A stretch of 64,000 nt of DNA from AP-15 sp963755435 (lineage in GTDB: Bacteria > Pseudomonadota > Alphaproteobacteria > ATCC43930 > CGMCC-115725): contig CAVWJX010000005.1 of assembly GCA_963755435.1 (NCBI GenBank), positions 124,001 through 188,000 on the forward strand, written 5' to 3'. Shown here one piece after another: positions 17,901-26,272 of the stretch (its first letter is position 1; each line of letters starts with the position of its first letter). The notes under the pieces were generated by a model. The model did no database searches. It was given only the letters and a program-made list of their open reading frames with translations, and was not told the origin of the DNA. The translations under genes were made by a program, and so were the position numbers.

Positions 17901-18536
17901 ATGACCGGCGCCGAACCGCGCCCGGTGCTGGCGCTGAACAGCGGCTCGTCCTCGCTCAAGTTTGAGCTTGTACCGCGTCGGCCCGGGGCGCAGCGAGGTG
18001 TTGCTTGCCGGCGAGGCCGAGGCGATCGGCGATCGGGCGAGCAGGTTTTCGACGGAGGATTCGCGGGGCGATGTCGTCGTCCGCGAGACCGGGGCCATCC
18101 CCAGCCAGCGCGAAGCGATCGTCCGCATCGGCCGGCTGCTGGCCGAGAGCGGATTGCCGGTGCCGGCTGCTGTCGGCCATCGCATCGTGCATGGCGGCCC
18201 GCAGCTGCTGGCGCACTGCCTGATCGACGACGCGGTGCTGCGGCAGCTGGAGGCGGCGACCGCCTTCGCGCCGTTGCATACGCCGCCGGCGCTGGCGGTG
18301 GTCCGCTTCGCCCGCGAGCATTTTGCCGGGCTGCCGCAGGCGGCGTGCTTCGACACCGCCTCTCACGCCGGCTTGCCCGACGTCGCGCGGGTGCTGCCGA
18401 TCGCAAAGGAATTGCGAGCGCAGGGTATCCGGCGCTACGGCTTTCACGGGCTGTCGTGCAGGTGCTCGCCTCGCAGGAAGACCAGGAGATCGCCCGCCAT
18501 ACCGCCGCGTTGGCCGGAACCGCGCGAGAGAGATGA
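17901..18536 (+). pseudogene. ackA: Acetate kinase remnant (frameshift plus large internal deletion)
   Basis: Starting at ATG 17901 the frame encodes the acetate kinase phosphate-1 motif PVLALNSGSSSLKF, then is lost after base 17963. Removing one G (about 17964) restores LKFSLYRVGPGRSEVLLAGE and the second frame then runs through the family blocks GHRIVHGGPQ, FAPLHTPPAL, CFDTASHAGLPDVARVLPIA and RYGFHGLS. Immediately after FHGLS (about 18453) the sequence jumps, back in the first frame, to VVQVLASQEDQEIARHTAAL, which resembles the extreme C-terminus of acetate kinases. About 185 of roughly 395 residues are missing, including the central ATP-binding domain. The remnant stop overlaps the ATG of the next gene (ATGA). 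It cannot encode a working kinase even if the frameshift is a sequencing error. Confidence 0.88.
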
Positions 18537-18919
18537 TCCGCAATTTCAGCGATCATGCTGCCAATGAGCGTACGTTCCTCGCCTGGGTGCGCACCGCCAT
18601 CGCGGTCATGGCGTTTGGCTTCATCGTCGAAAAATTCGACCTGTTTCTGGAGTTCGCGGTGCCGACCGCGGCCGGTCGCAAAGCCTCGCTGCCGGGCCAC
18701 CAATTCGGCGACATAGCCGGCCTCGCCTTGATTGTGCTCGGCACCGCGGTGGTCGCTGTCGCCGCCGTCCGCTTTCTGATCACGGCGCGATACATCGACA
18801 GCGCCGAACAGCACCCCGGCACCGGGTCGCGCATCGACCTTGCCCTCGCTGCCCTGCTGGTCCTTCTCGGCAGCACGCTATTCCTCTATCTGTCGCACAC
18901 GTTGGTGACGAGGCTCTGA
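18533..18919 (+). CDS. DUF202 (YidH-like) membrane protein
   Basis: A 128-residue inner-membrane protein with the family start MIRNFSDHAANERTFLAWVR (the NERTFLAWVRT motif is diagnostic of DUF202) and three membrane segments, about residues 22-40, 60-83 and 101-120. The function of the family is unknown. The ATG overlaps the stop of the acetate kinase remnant, so it was probably the last gene of an xfp-ackA unit and may still be translated by coupling from the remnant. Confidence 0.85.
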   Translation: MIRNFSDHAANERTFLAWVRTAIAVMAFGFIVEKFDLFLEFAVPTAAGRKASLPGHQFGDIAGLALIVLGTAVVAVAAVRFLITARYIDSAEQHPGTGSRIDLALAALLVLLGSTLFLYLSHTLVTRL

Positions 18920-18972
18920 TCGCTAAGCGGCACGGCCCGAGGCGCGTGATGGCTTCGGACCTGAGAGGACGA

Positions 18973-21153
18973 ATGAAGATACGCTCGACGCTGATACCCG
19001 CGCTGCTGTTTGCCGTGGTGCCATTGCTGTTCATCGTTGGCGTGGTCGCCTTCCAGCTGCTCAAAAACGTGCCGGAAGCCCGAATCGCTCGCGCGAATAC
19101 GCTGACCAGCTTCAAGATTATCCGCGCCGCGAATGCGGTCGACAAAGCGATCCAGGATGCCGAGCGCGGCCAGCGCGGCTATTTGATCACCGGCCGCGAG
19201 GCCTATCTCGAACCCTATGCCAGGGCCAAGGAAGAGCTGCCGCGGCGGATGATCGAGCTGCAGCAGGCGAGCGCCTCGAGCCCGGACCAGCAGCCGCGGC
19301 TGTTGCGGCTCGAAAGCGACATCACCACCAAGATGAACGAGCTGGCCTCGACTATCGCGGCGATGCGGCAGCGGGGTTACGCGGCGGCCAAGGCGATTGT
19401 GAATACCAATGCCGGTCTCGTCAGCATGGAAGCGGTCCACTCTGATTTACGGGCGATCACGGAGGCGGCCAATGCCCGTCTCGCCGCCCACCTCGTCCGG
19501 GCCGAGGCCAGCGACGAACGCGTCAGCTCGACCTTTATCGCTGGCAGCATTGTCGCGGCGGTGGCCTTGCTGGCCGGCGGGTTTCTGCTGGCCGGCGCCT
19601 ATCGTCGCGCCGCAATGTCGGAGCGACTGCTGCAAGCCACCCTCGACAGCGTGCGCGAAGGGGTCGCCGCGTTCGACGCGCGCGGCCGCCTGCGGGTTTG
19701 GAACAACCCGTTTGTGAGGATGTCCGGCGTTGCCGCGGCCAAAATCCGGCGCGGCGCACCGCTTTCGAGTGAAGTCGCCAAAGCCGGCGTGCTTGCTGAT
19801 CTGGATTTGGTAGGGCGACCGACCGACCGGCCCATGCTGGTCGAACGCCGCGGCGAACGGGGTGCTGTGATCGAGGTGTTCCGCAATCCGACCCCGGATG
19901 GCGGCTATGTCACAACCCTGCTCGACGTGACCGGGCGGCGGCAGGCCGAGGAGGCATTGCGCCAAGCCCAGAAGCTCGAGGCGCTGGGCCAGATGACCGG
20001 CGGCATAGCGCACGATTTCAACAATCTGCTGACGATCATCATCGGCAGCCTGGAGCTTTTGCGGCGCTCGGTCGGCCGCGATGGAAAGGCGATCGAGCGG
20101 GTCGAGATGGTCATGGTCGCCGCCGAGCGGGCCGCCAGGCTCACCCGTCAATTGCTGGCTTTCGCCCGCCGCCAGCCATTGCAGCCCGAAATCGTCAATC
20201 TTGGCCACCTTATGCAGGAGCTACTGCCGCTGATCCGCCGGGCGGTTGGCGAATCGATCACCGTCGAGTGCGTCGCCGCCGGCGGCCTGTGGAACACGAC
20301 GGTCGACGGTTCGCAGTTCCAGTCGGCGGTGCTCAACCTCGCGATCAACGGCCGCGACGCGATGCCGGATGGCGGGAAGCTGACGATCGAGGTCGGCAAT
20401 GCCGCGCTCGACGATGCTTATGCGGCCCGCCACGCCGAGGTCGAGCCCGGCCAATACGTGCTGTTCGCGATCACCGATACCGGCAAGGGCATGGATGCCG
20501 ACACGGCGGCGCGGGCACTCGATCCGTTCTTTACAACCAAACCCGCGGGCGAAGGCACCGGCCTTGGTCTGCCCCAGGTCTACGGCTTTGTCAAACAGTC
20601 GGGTGGGCATCTGAAGATCTACAGCGAGGTCGGCGAGGGCACCACGATCAAGCTCTACCTGCCGCGCGGGTTCGGCGAGCAAAGCGCGGCGCCGGGGCGG
20701 GTCCCGGCCCTGGCCGTCACCGGCACCGAGACGGTGCTGCTGGTCGACGACGATGAGATCGTCCGCGCCACGGTCGGCTCGATGCTCGAAGAACTCGGTT
20801 ATTCGGTTCTTTCAGCGGCAAGCGGCGCCGAAGCACTCTCGATCATCGAAGCGGACGGCCGGATCGACCTGTTGTTTACCGACGTGGTCATGGCCGGTTC
20901 GATCGGCGGCCGCAAGCTCGCCGAGCTGGCGATGGCCGGCCGCCCGATGCTCAAGGTCCTGTTCACCTCGGGCTATACCGAGAACGCGATTGTGCACAAC
21001 GGGCGCCTCGACCCGGGGGTGGAGCTTTTGAGCAAGCCCTATGGCCGCGACGTGCTGGCCGCGAAAATCCGCCGGGTGCTCGATGGCGGGGTTCCGGTAG
21101 CCGGCCGCACCGCGCGGCAAGACCAGCCAGGCGGAGCCGCCGACCGTGCCTGA
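18973..21153 (+). CDS. CHASE3 hybrid sensor histidine kinase
   Basis: A 726-residue protein. Domains in order: N-terminal membrane helix (about 8-28), periplasmic CHASE3-like helical sensor (with DAERGQRGYLITGREAYLEP), second membrane helix (about 192-212), a PAS-like segment (LLQATLDSVREGVAAFDARG), HisKA with the phospho-acceptor in GGIAHDFNNLL, HATPase_c (N box NLAINGRDAMPDGG, G boxes DTGKGM and GEGTGLGLPQVYG), then a C-terminal receiver domain (LLVDDDEIVR, phospho-Asp in LLFTDVVMAG, Lys in LLSKPYG). No separate response regulator gene is adjacent. ATG 18973 is chosen for its GAGAGGA ribosome-binding site; ATG 18949 is an alternative. The ligand is unknown. Confidence 0.92.
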   Translation: MKIRSTLIPALLFAVVPLLFIVGVVAFQLLKNVPEARIARANTLTSFKIIRAANAVDKAIQDAERGQRGYLITGREAYLEPYARAKEELPRRMIELQQASASSPDQQPRLLRLESDITTKMNELASTIAAMRQRGYAAAKAIVNTNAGLVSMEAVHSDLRAITEAANARLAAHLVRAEASDERVSSTFIAGSIVAAVALLAGGFLLAGAYRRAAMSERLLQATLDSVREGVAAFDARGRLRVWNNPFVRMSGVAAAKIRRGAPLSSEVAKAGVLADLDLVGRPTDRPMLVERRGERGAVIEVFRNPTPDGGYVTTLLDVTGRRQAEEALRQAQKLEALGQMTGGIAHDFNNLLTIIIGSLELLRRSVGRDGKAIERVEMVMVAAERAARLTRQLLAFARRQPLQPEIVNLGHLMQELLPLIRRAVGESITVECVAAGGLWNTTVDGSQFQSAVLNLAINGRDAMPDGGKLTIEVGNAALDDAYAARHAEVEPGQYVLFAITDTGKGMDADTAARALDPFFTTKPAGEGTGLGLPQVYGFVKQSGGHLKIYSEVGEGTTIKLYLPRGFGEQSAAPGRVPALAVTGTETVLLVDDDEIVRATVGSMLEELGYSVLSAASGAEALSIIEADGRIDLLFTDVVMAGSIGGRKLAELAMAGRPMLKVLFTSGYTENAIVHNGRLDPGVELLSKPYGRDVLAAKIRRVLDGGVPVAGRTARQDQPGGAADRA

Positions 21154-22543
21154 GCGCTACGACGTCGTCATCATCGGAGCGGGTCCGGGCGGCTATGTCG
21201 CGGCCATCCGGGCAGCGCAGCTCGGGCGGCGAACGGCCTGCGTCGAAAGCCGCGGCAGCCTCGGCGGCACTTGTCTCAACATCGGCTGCATTCCGTCAAA
21301 GGCCTTGCTGCAATCCTCGGAGAAGTTCGCCGAAGCCGGCGGCGTGCTGGCCGAGCACGGGATCAAGATCGGCGAGGTCGGGCTTGATCTCGGGGCGATG
21401 ATGGCTCGCAAGGACAAGGTGGTCACCACCCTGACCCGCGGCGTCGAATTCCTGTTTCGCAAGAACAGGGTCGATTGGCTCAAGGGCCGGGCGCGCATCG
21501 CCGGGCCGGGGCGGCTCGCCATCGCCGGCGCCGACGGCAGCGCCCAGGAGGTCGAGGCGGGCGCCATCGTTATCGCCACCGGCTCGGAGAGCACGCCGCT
21601 GCCAGGCATCGAGATCGACGAGCGGCGCATCCTGTCGTCGACCGGGGCATTGGCGCTCGATCACGTGCCGCAGCGGCTCGTCGTGATCGGCGGCGGCTAT
21701 ATCGGGCTCGAGCTGGGCTCGGTGTGGCAGCGCCTCGGGGCCAAGGTGACCGTCGTCGAGTTGCTCGACCGCATCGTTCCGAATATGGACCGGGAATTGG
21801 CGACCGCGTTGCAGCGGGTGCTGACCCGCCAAGGGATCGGGTTCAAGCTCGGCTGCAAGGTGGCTCGCATCGGCGAAACGGCTGACGGCGTCAGCGTCGA
21901 GATCGAGGGCACCGAGCGCGAGAAGCTTTCGGCCGATGCGGCGCTGGTGGCGATCGGGCGGCGGCCCTACACCCAAGGGCTGGGGCTCGACGAAATCGGG
22001 GTCGCGCGCGACGCCCAGGGCCGCATCTCGGTCGATGACGGCTTTGCCACCAATATCCCCGGCATCTACGCGATCGGCGACGCGATCCGCGGGCCGATGC
22101 TGGCGCACAAGGCCGAGGAGGAAGGGATCGCCGTGGCCGAGCGCCTGGCCGGGCAGAAGCCGACCATCGATTACAATGCGATCCCGGCGGTGGTCTACAC
22201 GTGGCCCGAGGTGGCCTCGGTCGGCCGCACCGAGGAGGAGCTGAAGGCCGCCGGGACCGCCTACCGCATCGGCAAGTTCCCGTTCACCGCCAACCCGCGC
22301 GCGCGCACCAATGGCGACACCGAGGGCTTCGTCAAGATCCTGGCCGACAGTGCCACCGACCGGGTGCTGGGGGCGCACATCATCGGCCCCGACGCCGGCA
22401 CGATGATCGCCGAAGCGGCCTTGGCGATCGAATTCGGCGCCTCGGCCGAGGACATCGCCCGCACCAGCCATGCCCACCCGACCTTGAGCGAGGCCGTCAA
22501 GGAAGCCGCCCTCGCGGTCGACGGCCGGGCGATCCACATCTGA
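21146..22543 (+). CDS. lpdA: Dihydrolipoyl dehydrogenase (E3)
   Basis: A 465-residue FAD enzyme that reoxidises the lipoyl group of 2-oxoacid dehydrogenase or glycine cleavage complexes. Present are the FAD-binding VVIIGAGPGGYVAAIRAAQL, the redox disulphide GGTCLNIGCIPSKALL, the NAD-binding VVIGGGYIGLELGSVWQRLG, the second FAD motif IYAIGDAIRGPMLAHKAEEE and the C-terminal active-site His-Glu in HAHPTLSEAVKEAAL. The GTG start overlaps the end of the kinase gene by eight bases. No E1 or E2 gene is in the window, so its complex is unknown. Confidence 0.95.
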   Translation: MPERYDVVIIGAGPGGYVAAIRAAQLGRRTACVESRGSLGGTCLNIGCIPSKALLQSSEKFAEAGGVLAEHGIKIGEVGLDLGAMMARKDKVVTTLTRGVEFLFRKNRVDWLKGRARIAGPGRLAIAGADGSAQEVEAGAIVIATGSESTPLPGIEIDERRILSSTGALALDHVPQRLVVIGGGYIGLELGSVWQRLGAKVTVVELLDRIVPNMDRELATALQRVLTRQGIGFKLGCKVARIGETADGVSVEIEGTEREKLSADAALVAIGRRPYTQGLGLDEIGVARDAQGRISVDDGFATNIPGIYAIGDAIRGPMLAHKAEEEGIAVAERLAGQKPTIDYNAIPAVVYTWPEVASVGRTEEELKAAGTAYRIGKFPFTANPRARTNGDTEGFVKILADSATDRVLGAHIIGPDAGTMIAEAALAIEFGASAEDIARTSHAHPTLSEAVKEAALAVDGRAIHI

Positions 22544-22571
22544 CCCCCAAGGCCGATCGAGAGCGCGCCGC

Positions 22572-23777
22572 TCAAACCCGCTGCAGCGCTCGGGTGATGT
22601 CGTCGACCAGATCGGCCTCGGCTTCGAGCCCGGCCGAAAAGCGCACCAGCTGGTCGCCGATGCCAAGCTCGGCGCGCGCTTCAGGCTTGAGCCGCGAATG
22701 GGTCGTCGTCGCCGGATGGGTGACGATGCTCTTCGCATCGCCGAGATTGTTCGAGATGTCGACCAGCCGCAGCGCATCGAGAAAGCGGAAACACGCCTCC
22801 TTGCCGCCGGCGACGTCGAAGCAAACGAGGCTGCCGCCGGCCTTCATCTGGCGCTGCGCCAGTTCGTATTGCGGGTGGCTCGGCAGCCCCGGATAAAGCA
22901 CCCGGGTAATCTTCGGATGGGATTCGAGCGCGCGGGCCACGGCGGCCGCGGTCAGGCATTGGCGCTCGACCCGCAATTCGAGCGTCTCCAGCCCTTTCAG
23001 CAACAGCCAGGCGTTGAACGGGCTCAAGGACGGGCCGGTGTGCCGGTAAAACTGGCCGAGATCCTCCTTGATGAATTTTTCCGACGCGAGGATCGCACCG
23101 CCGAGAGCGCGGCCCTGGCCGTCGATATGCTTGGTCGCCGAATAGACGACGACGTCGGCGCCGAGCGCCAGCGGCTTTTGCAAGAGCGGCGTGGCAAAGA
23201 CATTGTCGACGACGAAAAGGCCGCCGGCCCGGTGAACGAGCCGCGCCACCGCGGCGAGATCGACGATCTCCATCGCCGGGTTGGACGGGCTTTCGCAAAA
23301 CGCCAGCGCCGCACCGCCGGCGAGGGCGGCTTCCCAGGCGCCGAGGTCGCGTCCGTCGACAAGCACGGTCTCGATGCCCCAGCGCGGCAGCAATTCGCAG
23401 AGGATGTAATGGCACGAGCCGAACAGAGCCCGGCTCGACACCACCCGCTGCCCGGCGCGCAGCCGGCACAGCAAGGCTGCGAACACCGCCGCCATGCCGC
23501 TCGCCGTGGCGCGGCACGCCTCGGCGCCTTCGACCAGCCGCAGCCGCTCCTCGAACATCGCCACGGTCGGGTTGCGGTAGCGCGAATAGACATAGCGCTG
23601 TCCGTCATTGGCAAAGGCGGCTTCGGCCGCCTCCGCATCGTCGTAGACAAAGCCCGAGGTCATGAACAGCGCCTCGCAGGTCTCGTCGTGCTGGGTGCGG
23701 GTGGCGCCGCCGCGGACCAGGATGGTGGCCGGCGAGACGGTAGCGGCGAGGTCGGCGGGCAGAACGGGTTTGGTCAT
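22572..23777 (-). CDS. metZ: O-succinylhomoserine sulfhydrylase (MetZ-type Cys/Met metabolism PLP enzyme)
   Basis: A 401-residue PLP enzyme of the Cys/Met metabolism family; the MetZ branch makes homocysteine from O-succinylhomoserine and sulphide. The PLP lysine is in YSATKHIDGQGR, with the preceding VVDNVFATPLLQKPLALGAD and the early YVYSRYRNPTVAMFEERLRL being family signatures; NNLGDAKSIVTHPATTTHSR closes the active site. Cystathionine synthase/lyase relatives are hard to separate by eye, but the SAM-II riboswitch directly upstream is well known in front of metA, metX and metZ in Alphaproteobacteria and supports this assignment. GGAGAG precedes the ATG. Confidence 0.9.
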   Translation of the reverse strand: MTKPVLPADLAATVSPATILVRGGATRTQHDETCEALFMTSGFVYDDAEAAEAAFANDGQRYVYSRYRNPTVAMFEERLRLVEGAEACRATASGMAAVFAALLCRLRAGQRVVSSRALFGSCHYILCELLPRWGIETVLVDGRDLGAWEAALAGGAALAFCESPSNPAMEIVDLAAVARLVHRAGGLFVVDNVFATPLLQKPLALGADVVVYSATKHIDGQGRALGGAILASEKFIKEDLGQFYRHTGPSLSPFNAWLLLKGLETLELRVERQCLTAAAVARALESHPKITRVLYPGLPSHPQYELAQRQMKAGGSLVCFDVAGGKEACFRFLDALRLVDISNNLGDAKSIVTHPATTTHSRLKPEARAELGIGDQLVRFSAGLEAEADLVDDITRALQRV

Positions 23778-23821
23778 CGGCAGGTCTCTCCACTCGCCAG
23801 GCCGCGCCGATTCCGGACAAC

Positions 23822-23852
23822 AAAAAGCCCCGGTCCCGCGCGGGCCAGGGCT
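23822..23852 (-). terminator. Rho-independent terminator/attenuator in metZ leader
   Basis: Read on the minus strand, AGCCCTGG pairs with CCGGGGCT (one G-T wobble) and the inner CCCGCGCGGG is self-complementary, giving a long GC stem followed by TTTTTG. It lies between the SAM-II aptamer and the metZ start codon, so it is well placed as the off-state terminator of a transcriptional switch. Confidence 0.8.
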
Positions 23853-23869
23853 CCTTTCAGAACACCCGA

Positions 23870-23924
23870 CCTTTTAGCGCTTATTTAACGTGGCCGCAAG
23901 CCGGTCGGCTCAAATCCACCACGA
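23870..23924 (-). promoter_or_regulatory. SAM-II riboswitch upstream of metZ
   Basis: On the minus strand the conserved SAM-II core is readable in order: CGTGG (P1 5' arm), GATTTGAGCC, GGCTTGC, CCACG (P1 3' arm), GTTAAATAAGC and GCTAAAAGG. P1 pairs bases 23919-23923 with 23889-23893; the GCTT of the loop can pair with the AAGC downstream to form the pseudoknot. The motif matches the published consensus in both sequence and spacing. Binding of S-adenosylmethionine should lower metZ expression, through the downstream terminator and/or access to the ribosome-binding site. Confidence 0.92.
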
Positions 23925-23932
23925 ACGCAATC

Positions 23933-23961
23933 TGACTACCTTGCCTATGGGACCACGTCAA
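23933..23961 (-). promoter_or_regulatory. Candidate sigma-70 promoter of the metZ leader
   Basis: On the minus strand TTGACG (23956-23961) is followed after 17 bases by TAGTCA (23933-23938), a weak -10. The predicted start, near 23926, falls at the 5' edge of the SAM-II aptamer, which is the placement expected for this compact riboswitch. The -35 is good, the -10 poor, so confidence is moderate. Confidence 0.45.
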
Positions 23962-23989
23962 GGGTCGGGACGTGTGTCGAAGGCTTGCG

Positions 23990-24916
23990 TCAGGATTTGA
24001 CCTCGACCAATTCGATGGCTTCGCGGCTGGGGCCTTCGATCATCAAGGCGCGGGTATCGCCGAGCGGGTAGATCGGCTCGAGGAATTTGACGTCCTCGCC
24101 GCTGAGCTTGTCGGCCCAGGCGTCGAGATCGGCCACCTTGAGCGCGATGTGGTCCTGCAACTGCCCGCGCGAGCTGACCAGCGGCCGGTCGCTCTGGTTC
24201 GGATACCACATCATCGACACGTCGCCGAACTCGACCCCCGCCCGGGGCGAGCGGAACATCCCCTCGGGGTTCAGCGCCGGCCAGGTGCGGTCGGGGCCGC
24301 GCACGGCCTTGGCGCCGGGCGCGCCGGCCGGGGTCGGCGCATAGCCCGGCCGCAATGGCGCATTCAGATGCTTTTGGTACCATTCGAGCGCACCAATCGG
24401 GTCTTCCTGATAAAGGTGCACGTGGTTGAAGCGCTCCGCCGGGTGATTGCCGGCGTATTCGACCAGCGCCTCATCGGGCCCGCGCATATAAGCGAACCCG
24501 CCGCCGCCAGCGGGCTCGATCCCTTTGGCCTTGGCCTCGGCGATCTGCGCCTTGTTGAGGCCGAGCACGTTGCCGATGTTGGGCCAGGTGTCGCTGCTGA
24601 TCAGCACCGAGCCGCCTTCATCGGTTGTATAGAGCGGTAGCAATTCGACTTCGTGATGGGCCTTGTAGGTTTCGAGGCTGCGGCGGGCGTCGGTCACATG
24701 CCAGCCGAAATGCCAGATCGCGCTCTGCGGTTCGCTCAACGGCTGCGCCTCGACCCGGGTGAACAGCACCAGCACATCGTTCGGCGATCGGAGCGCCGGA
24801 AACCCACCCCAGCTGCCCTTTGCCGTAGTCGGGAACTGGCGCGTGTAGAAGTCGATCGCGCGCTCGGGATCGACCGAGTTCAGGTGGATGTGGTGAAAGC
24901 CTGGGGCTGGGAGCAT
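23990..24916 (-). CDS. Two-domain VOC (glyoxalase/dioxygenase-like) protein
   Basis: A 308-residue protein with repeated vicinal-oxygen-chelate modules: FHHIHLNSVDPERAIDFYTR at the start, WHFGWHVTDARRSLETYKAH, FNHVHLYQEDPIGALEWYQK in the second half, and DHIALKVADLDAWADKL near the end. Candidate metal-ligand histidines are at the start of each module and Glu occurs in IEGPSREAIELVEVKS. The family covers glyoxalases, extradiol dioxygenases and epimerases, so the reaction is not assignable. GGAGGA precedes ATG 24916. It is the third gene of an operon with the split ThDP enzyme, 16 bp after the beta subunit. Confidence 0.8.
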   Translation of the reverse strand: MLPAPGFHHIHLNSVDPERAIDFYTRQFPTTAKGSWGGFPALRSPNDVLVLFTRVEAQPLSEPQSAIWHFGWHVTDARRSLETYKAHHEVELLPLYTTDEGGSVLISSDTWPNIGNVLGLNKAQIAEAKAKGIEPAGGGGFAYMRGPDEALVEYAGNHPAERFNHVHLYQEDPIGALEWYQKHLNAPLRPGYAPTPAGAPGAKAVRGPDRTWPALNPEGMFRSPRAGVEFGDVSMMWYPNQSDRPLVSSRGQLQDHIALKVADLDAWADKLSGEDVKFLEPIYPLGDTRALMIEGPSREAIELVEVKS

Positions 24917-24932
24917 GGCGGTGTTCCTCCTC

Positions 24933-25565
24933 CTATCGGCTGTTGCCGAGCAGAGCCGCGCGGAAGCGGTTGCGGCAGGCTGCCGGATCCAAGTTGCGCT
25001 TAAAAGCAGGCGGGTCGGTGGGCTTGACGCGCAGCACGACAAAGGCGGTGCCGTTGCCTTCGCGCAACAGCCGCGCGCCATCGGCGAGGTCGCGCTCAGC
25101 GGCGATCGTGCGGGCCGCCTTGATCCCCGATCCAACAGCAATTTTTTCCAGGTCGACGCCGAGGCTGGTATGGCTCTGTTGATAGCCGGTCTCGCCGTAA
25201 TGGCCGTTGTCGACGCACAGGATCGCGAGATTGGGCGGGTTGATCACCGCGATCGTCGCCAGCGCCCCCAAATTCATCAACAGCTCGCCGTCGCCGGTCA
25301 CCACCAGCACGCGCTGCTCCGGCCGGGCGAGGGCGAGGCCGAGGCCGATCATCGCCGCTCCGCCCATCGCCCCGGCCATCGTATAGGTATGCGCGCCATC
25401 GCCGGTCAGCGCCGCTACATCCTTGCTGGCGCCGGCGAGGCCGCTGACGATCAGAAAATCCTGGTGCCGGCCAACCAGCGCCGGGACCGCCTGAGAGCGG
25501 TCGAGGACAAAGCCAGCGACCACCGCGGCGGCTATCACGCCAGGCATCTCCTGCTGGGTCGGCAT
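24933..25565 (-). CDS. ThDP-dependent decarboxylase-like beta subunit (PP domain)
   Basis: A 210-residue stand-alone pyrophosphate-binding domain. The ThDP/Mg motif is GDGELLMNLGALATIAVINP followed by ILCVDNGHYGETGYQQSH, the GDG-x(about 25)-N pattern. It resembles the beta subunit (ComE) of sulfopyruvate decarboxylase and the C-terminal part of phosphonopyruvate decarboxylase. GAGGCGAG precedes ATG 25565. It must pair with the alpha subunit encoded 44 bp upstream to build a complete active site. The real 2-oxoacid substrate is unknown. Confidence 0.8.
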   Translation of the reverse strand: MPTQQEMPGVIAAAVVAGFVLDRSQAVPALVGRHQDFLIVSGLAGASKDVAALTGDGAHTYTMAGAMGGAAMIGLGLALARPEQRVLVVTGDGELLMNLGALATIAVINPPNLAILCVDNGHYGETGYQQSHTSLGVDLEKIAVGSGIKAARTIAAERDLADGARLLREGNGTAFVVLRVKPTDPPAFKRNLDPAACRNRFRAALLGNSR

Positions 25566-25609
25566 TTCTCGCCTCGTCGATATCTTGCGAAGTGTGACGG
25601 CTCGGCCAC

Positions 25610-26134
25610 TCAGAATTGCTTTGCGCCGAGCAGCTTCTGGGTCAACAGCACGGCGACCGCGTGACCGCCCTGGAGCACCATGGTCAGCGCCGCTTCGACC
25701 GTGGGCACGACTTCTTCCGGGGCTTCTACCCTGAGGCAGATCACCCCCATCGCCGCCAGCACCGGCTCGACCGCCTGGCCCATCGGAAACTGCCACGGAT
25801 TGCCCTCGCCGAAATCGCCGCGCATGCTGACGAGGGTCAGAAACGGAAACCGAACGCCCTTGATCAGGGACAGCATGTTGATGCAATTGCCGGTGCCGCT
25901 CGACTGCATCAGCAAGACGCCGCGCGCACCGCCGAGATCGGCGCCGGCGAGCAGCGCCACCCCTTCTTCCTCGGTGGTCAGTGCCACCGAGCGGGCCTGC
26001 GGGTCGGCCAGCGAGCGGTCGATCAGCACCCGGTGGCCGGCATCCGGCACATAGGCGAACTGGGTGACGTTGTTGCGGCGCAGCAGGTCGTAAAGCCGGT
26101 CCTGCCAACTCGCCGTGCCGTCCTTCGTGTCCAT
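25610..26134 (-). CDS. ThDP-dependent decarboxylase-like alpha subunit (PYR domain)
   Basis: A 174-residue stand-alone pyrimidine-binding domain. The catalytic glutamate that activates ThDP is in ALTTEEEGVALLAGADLGGA, followed by VLLMQSSGTGNCINMLSLIK, as in ComD (sulfopyruvate decarboxylase alpha) and phosphonopyruvate decarboxylases. First gene of a minus-strand operon alpha-beta-VOC, divergent from an MFS exporter gene. No phosphoenolpyruvate mutase or coenzyme M gene is present, so a phosphonate or sulphonate role is not supported by context. Confidence 0.8.
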   Translation of the reverse strand: MDTKDGTASWQDRLYDLLRRNNVTQFAYVPDAGHRVLIDRSLADPQARSVALTTEEEGVALLAGADLGGARGVLLMQSSGTGNCINMLSLIKGVRFPFLTLVSMRGDFGEGNPWQFPMGQAVEPVLAAMGVICLRVEAPEEVVPTVEAALTMVLQGGHAVAVLLTQKLLGAKQF

Positions 26135-26272
26135 CGCCGCGTTCCCTCGAACCTGACTGATCAGGATTCACGCCAACCCGGCCCGAACGCAACTCTCAAA
26201 TGCCGCAGCGCTGTTGCCCCGGCGCCTGCCTGGCTTGTACTGACAGAGAGCTTTTGTCGCGAAATCCACCAG

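Noticed and set aside
21296..22777. A 493-codon minus-strand frame opposite lpdA
   Set aside because: Antisense shadow of a strongly conserved gene; no similarity to known proteins.
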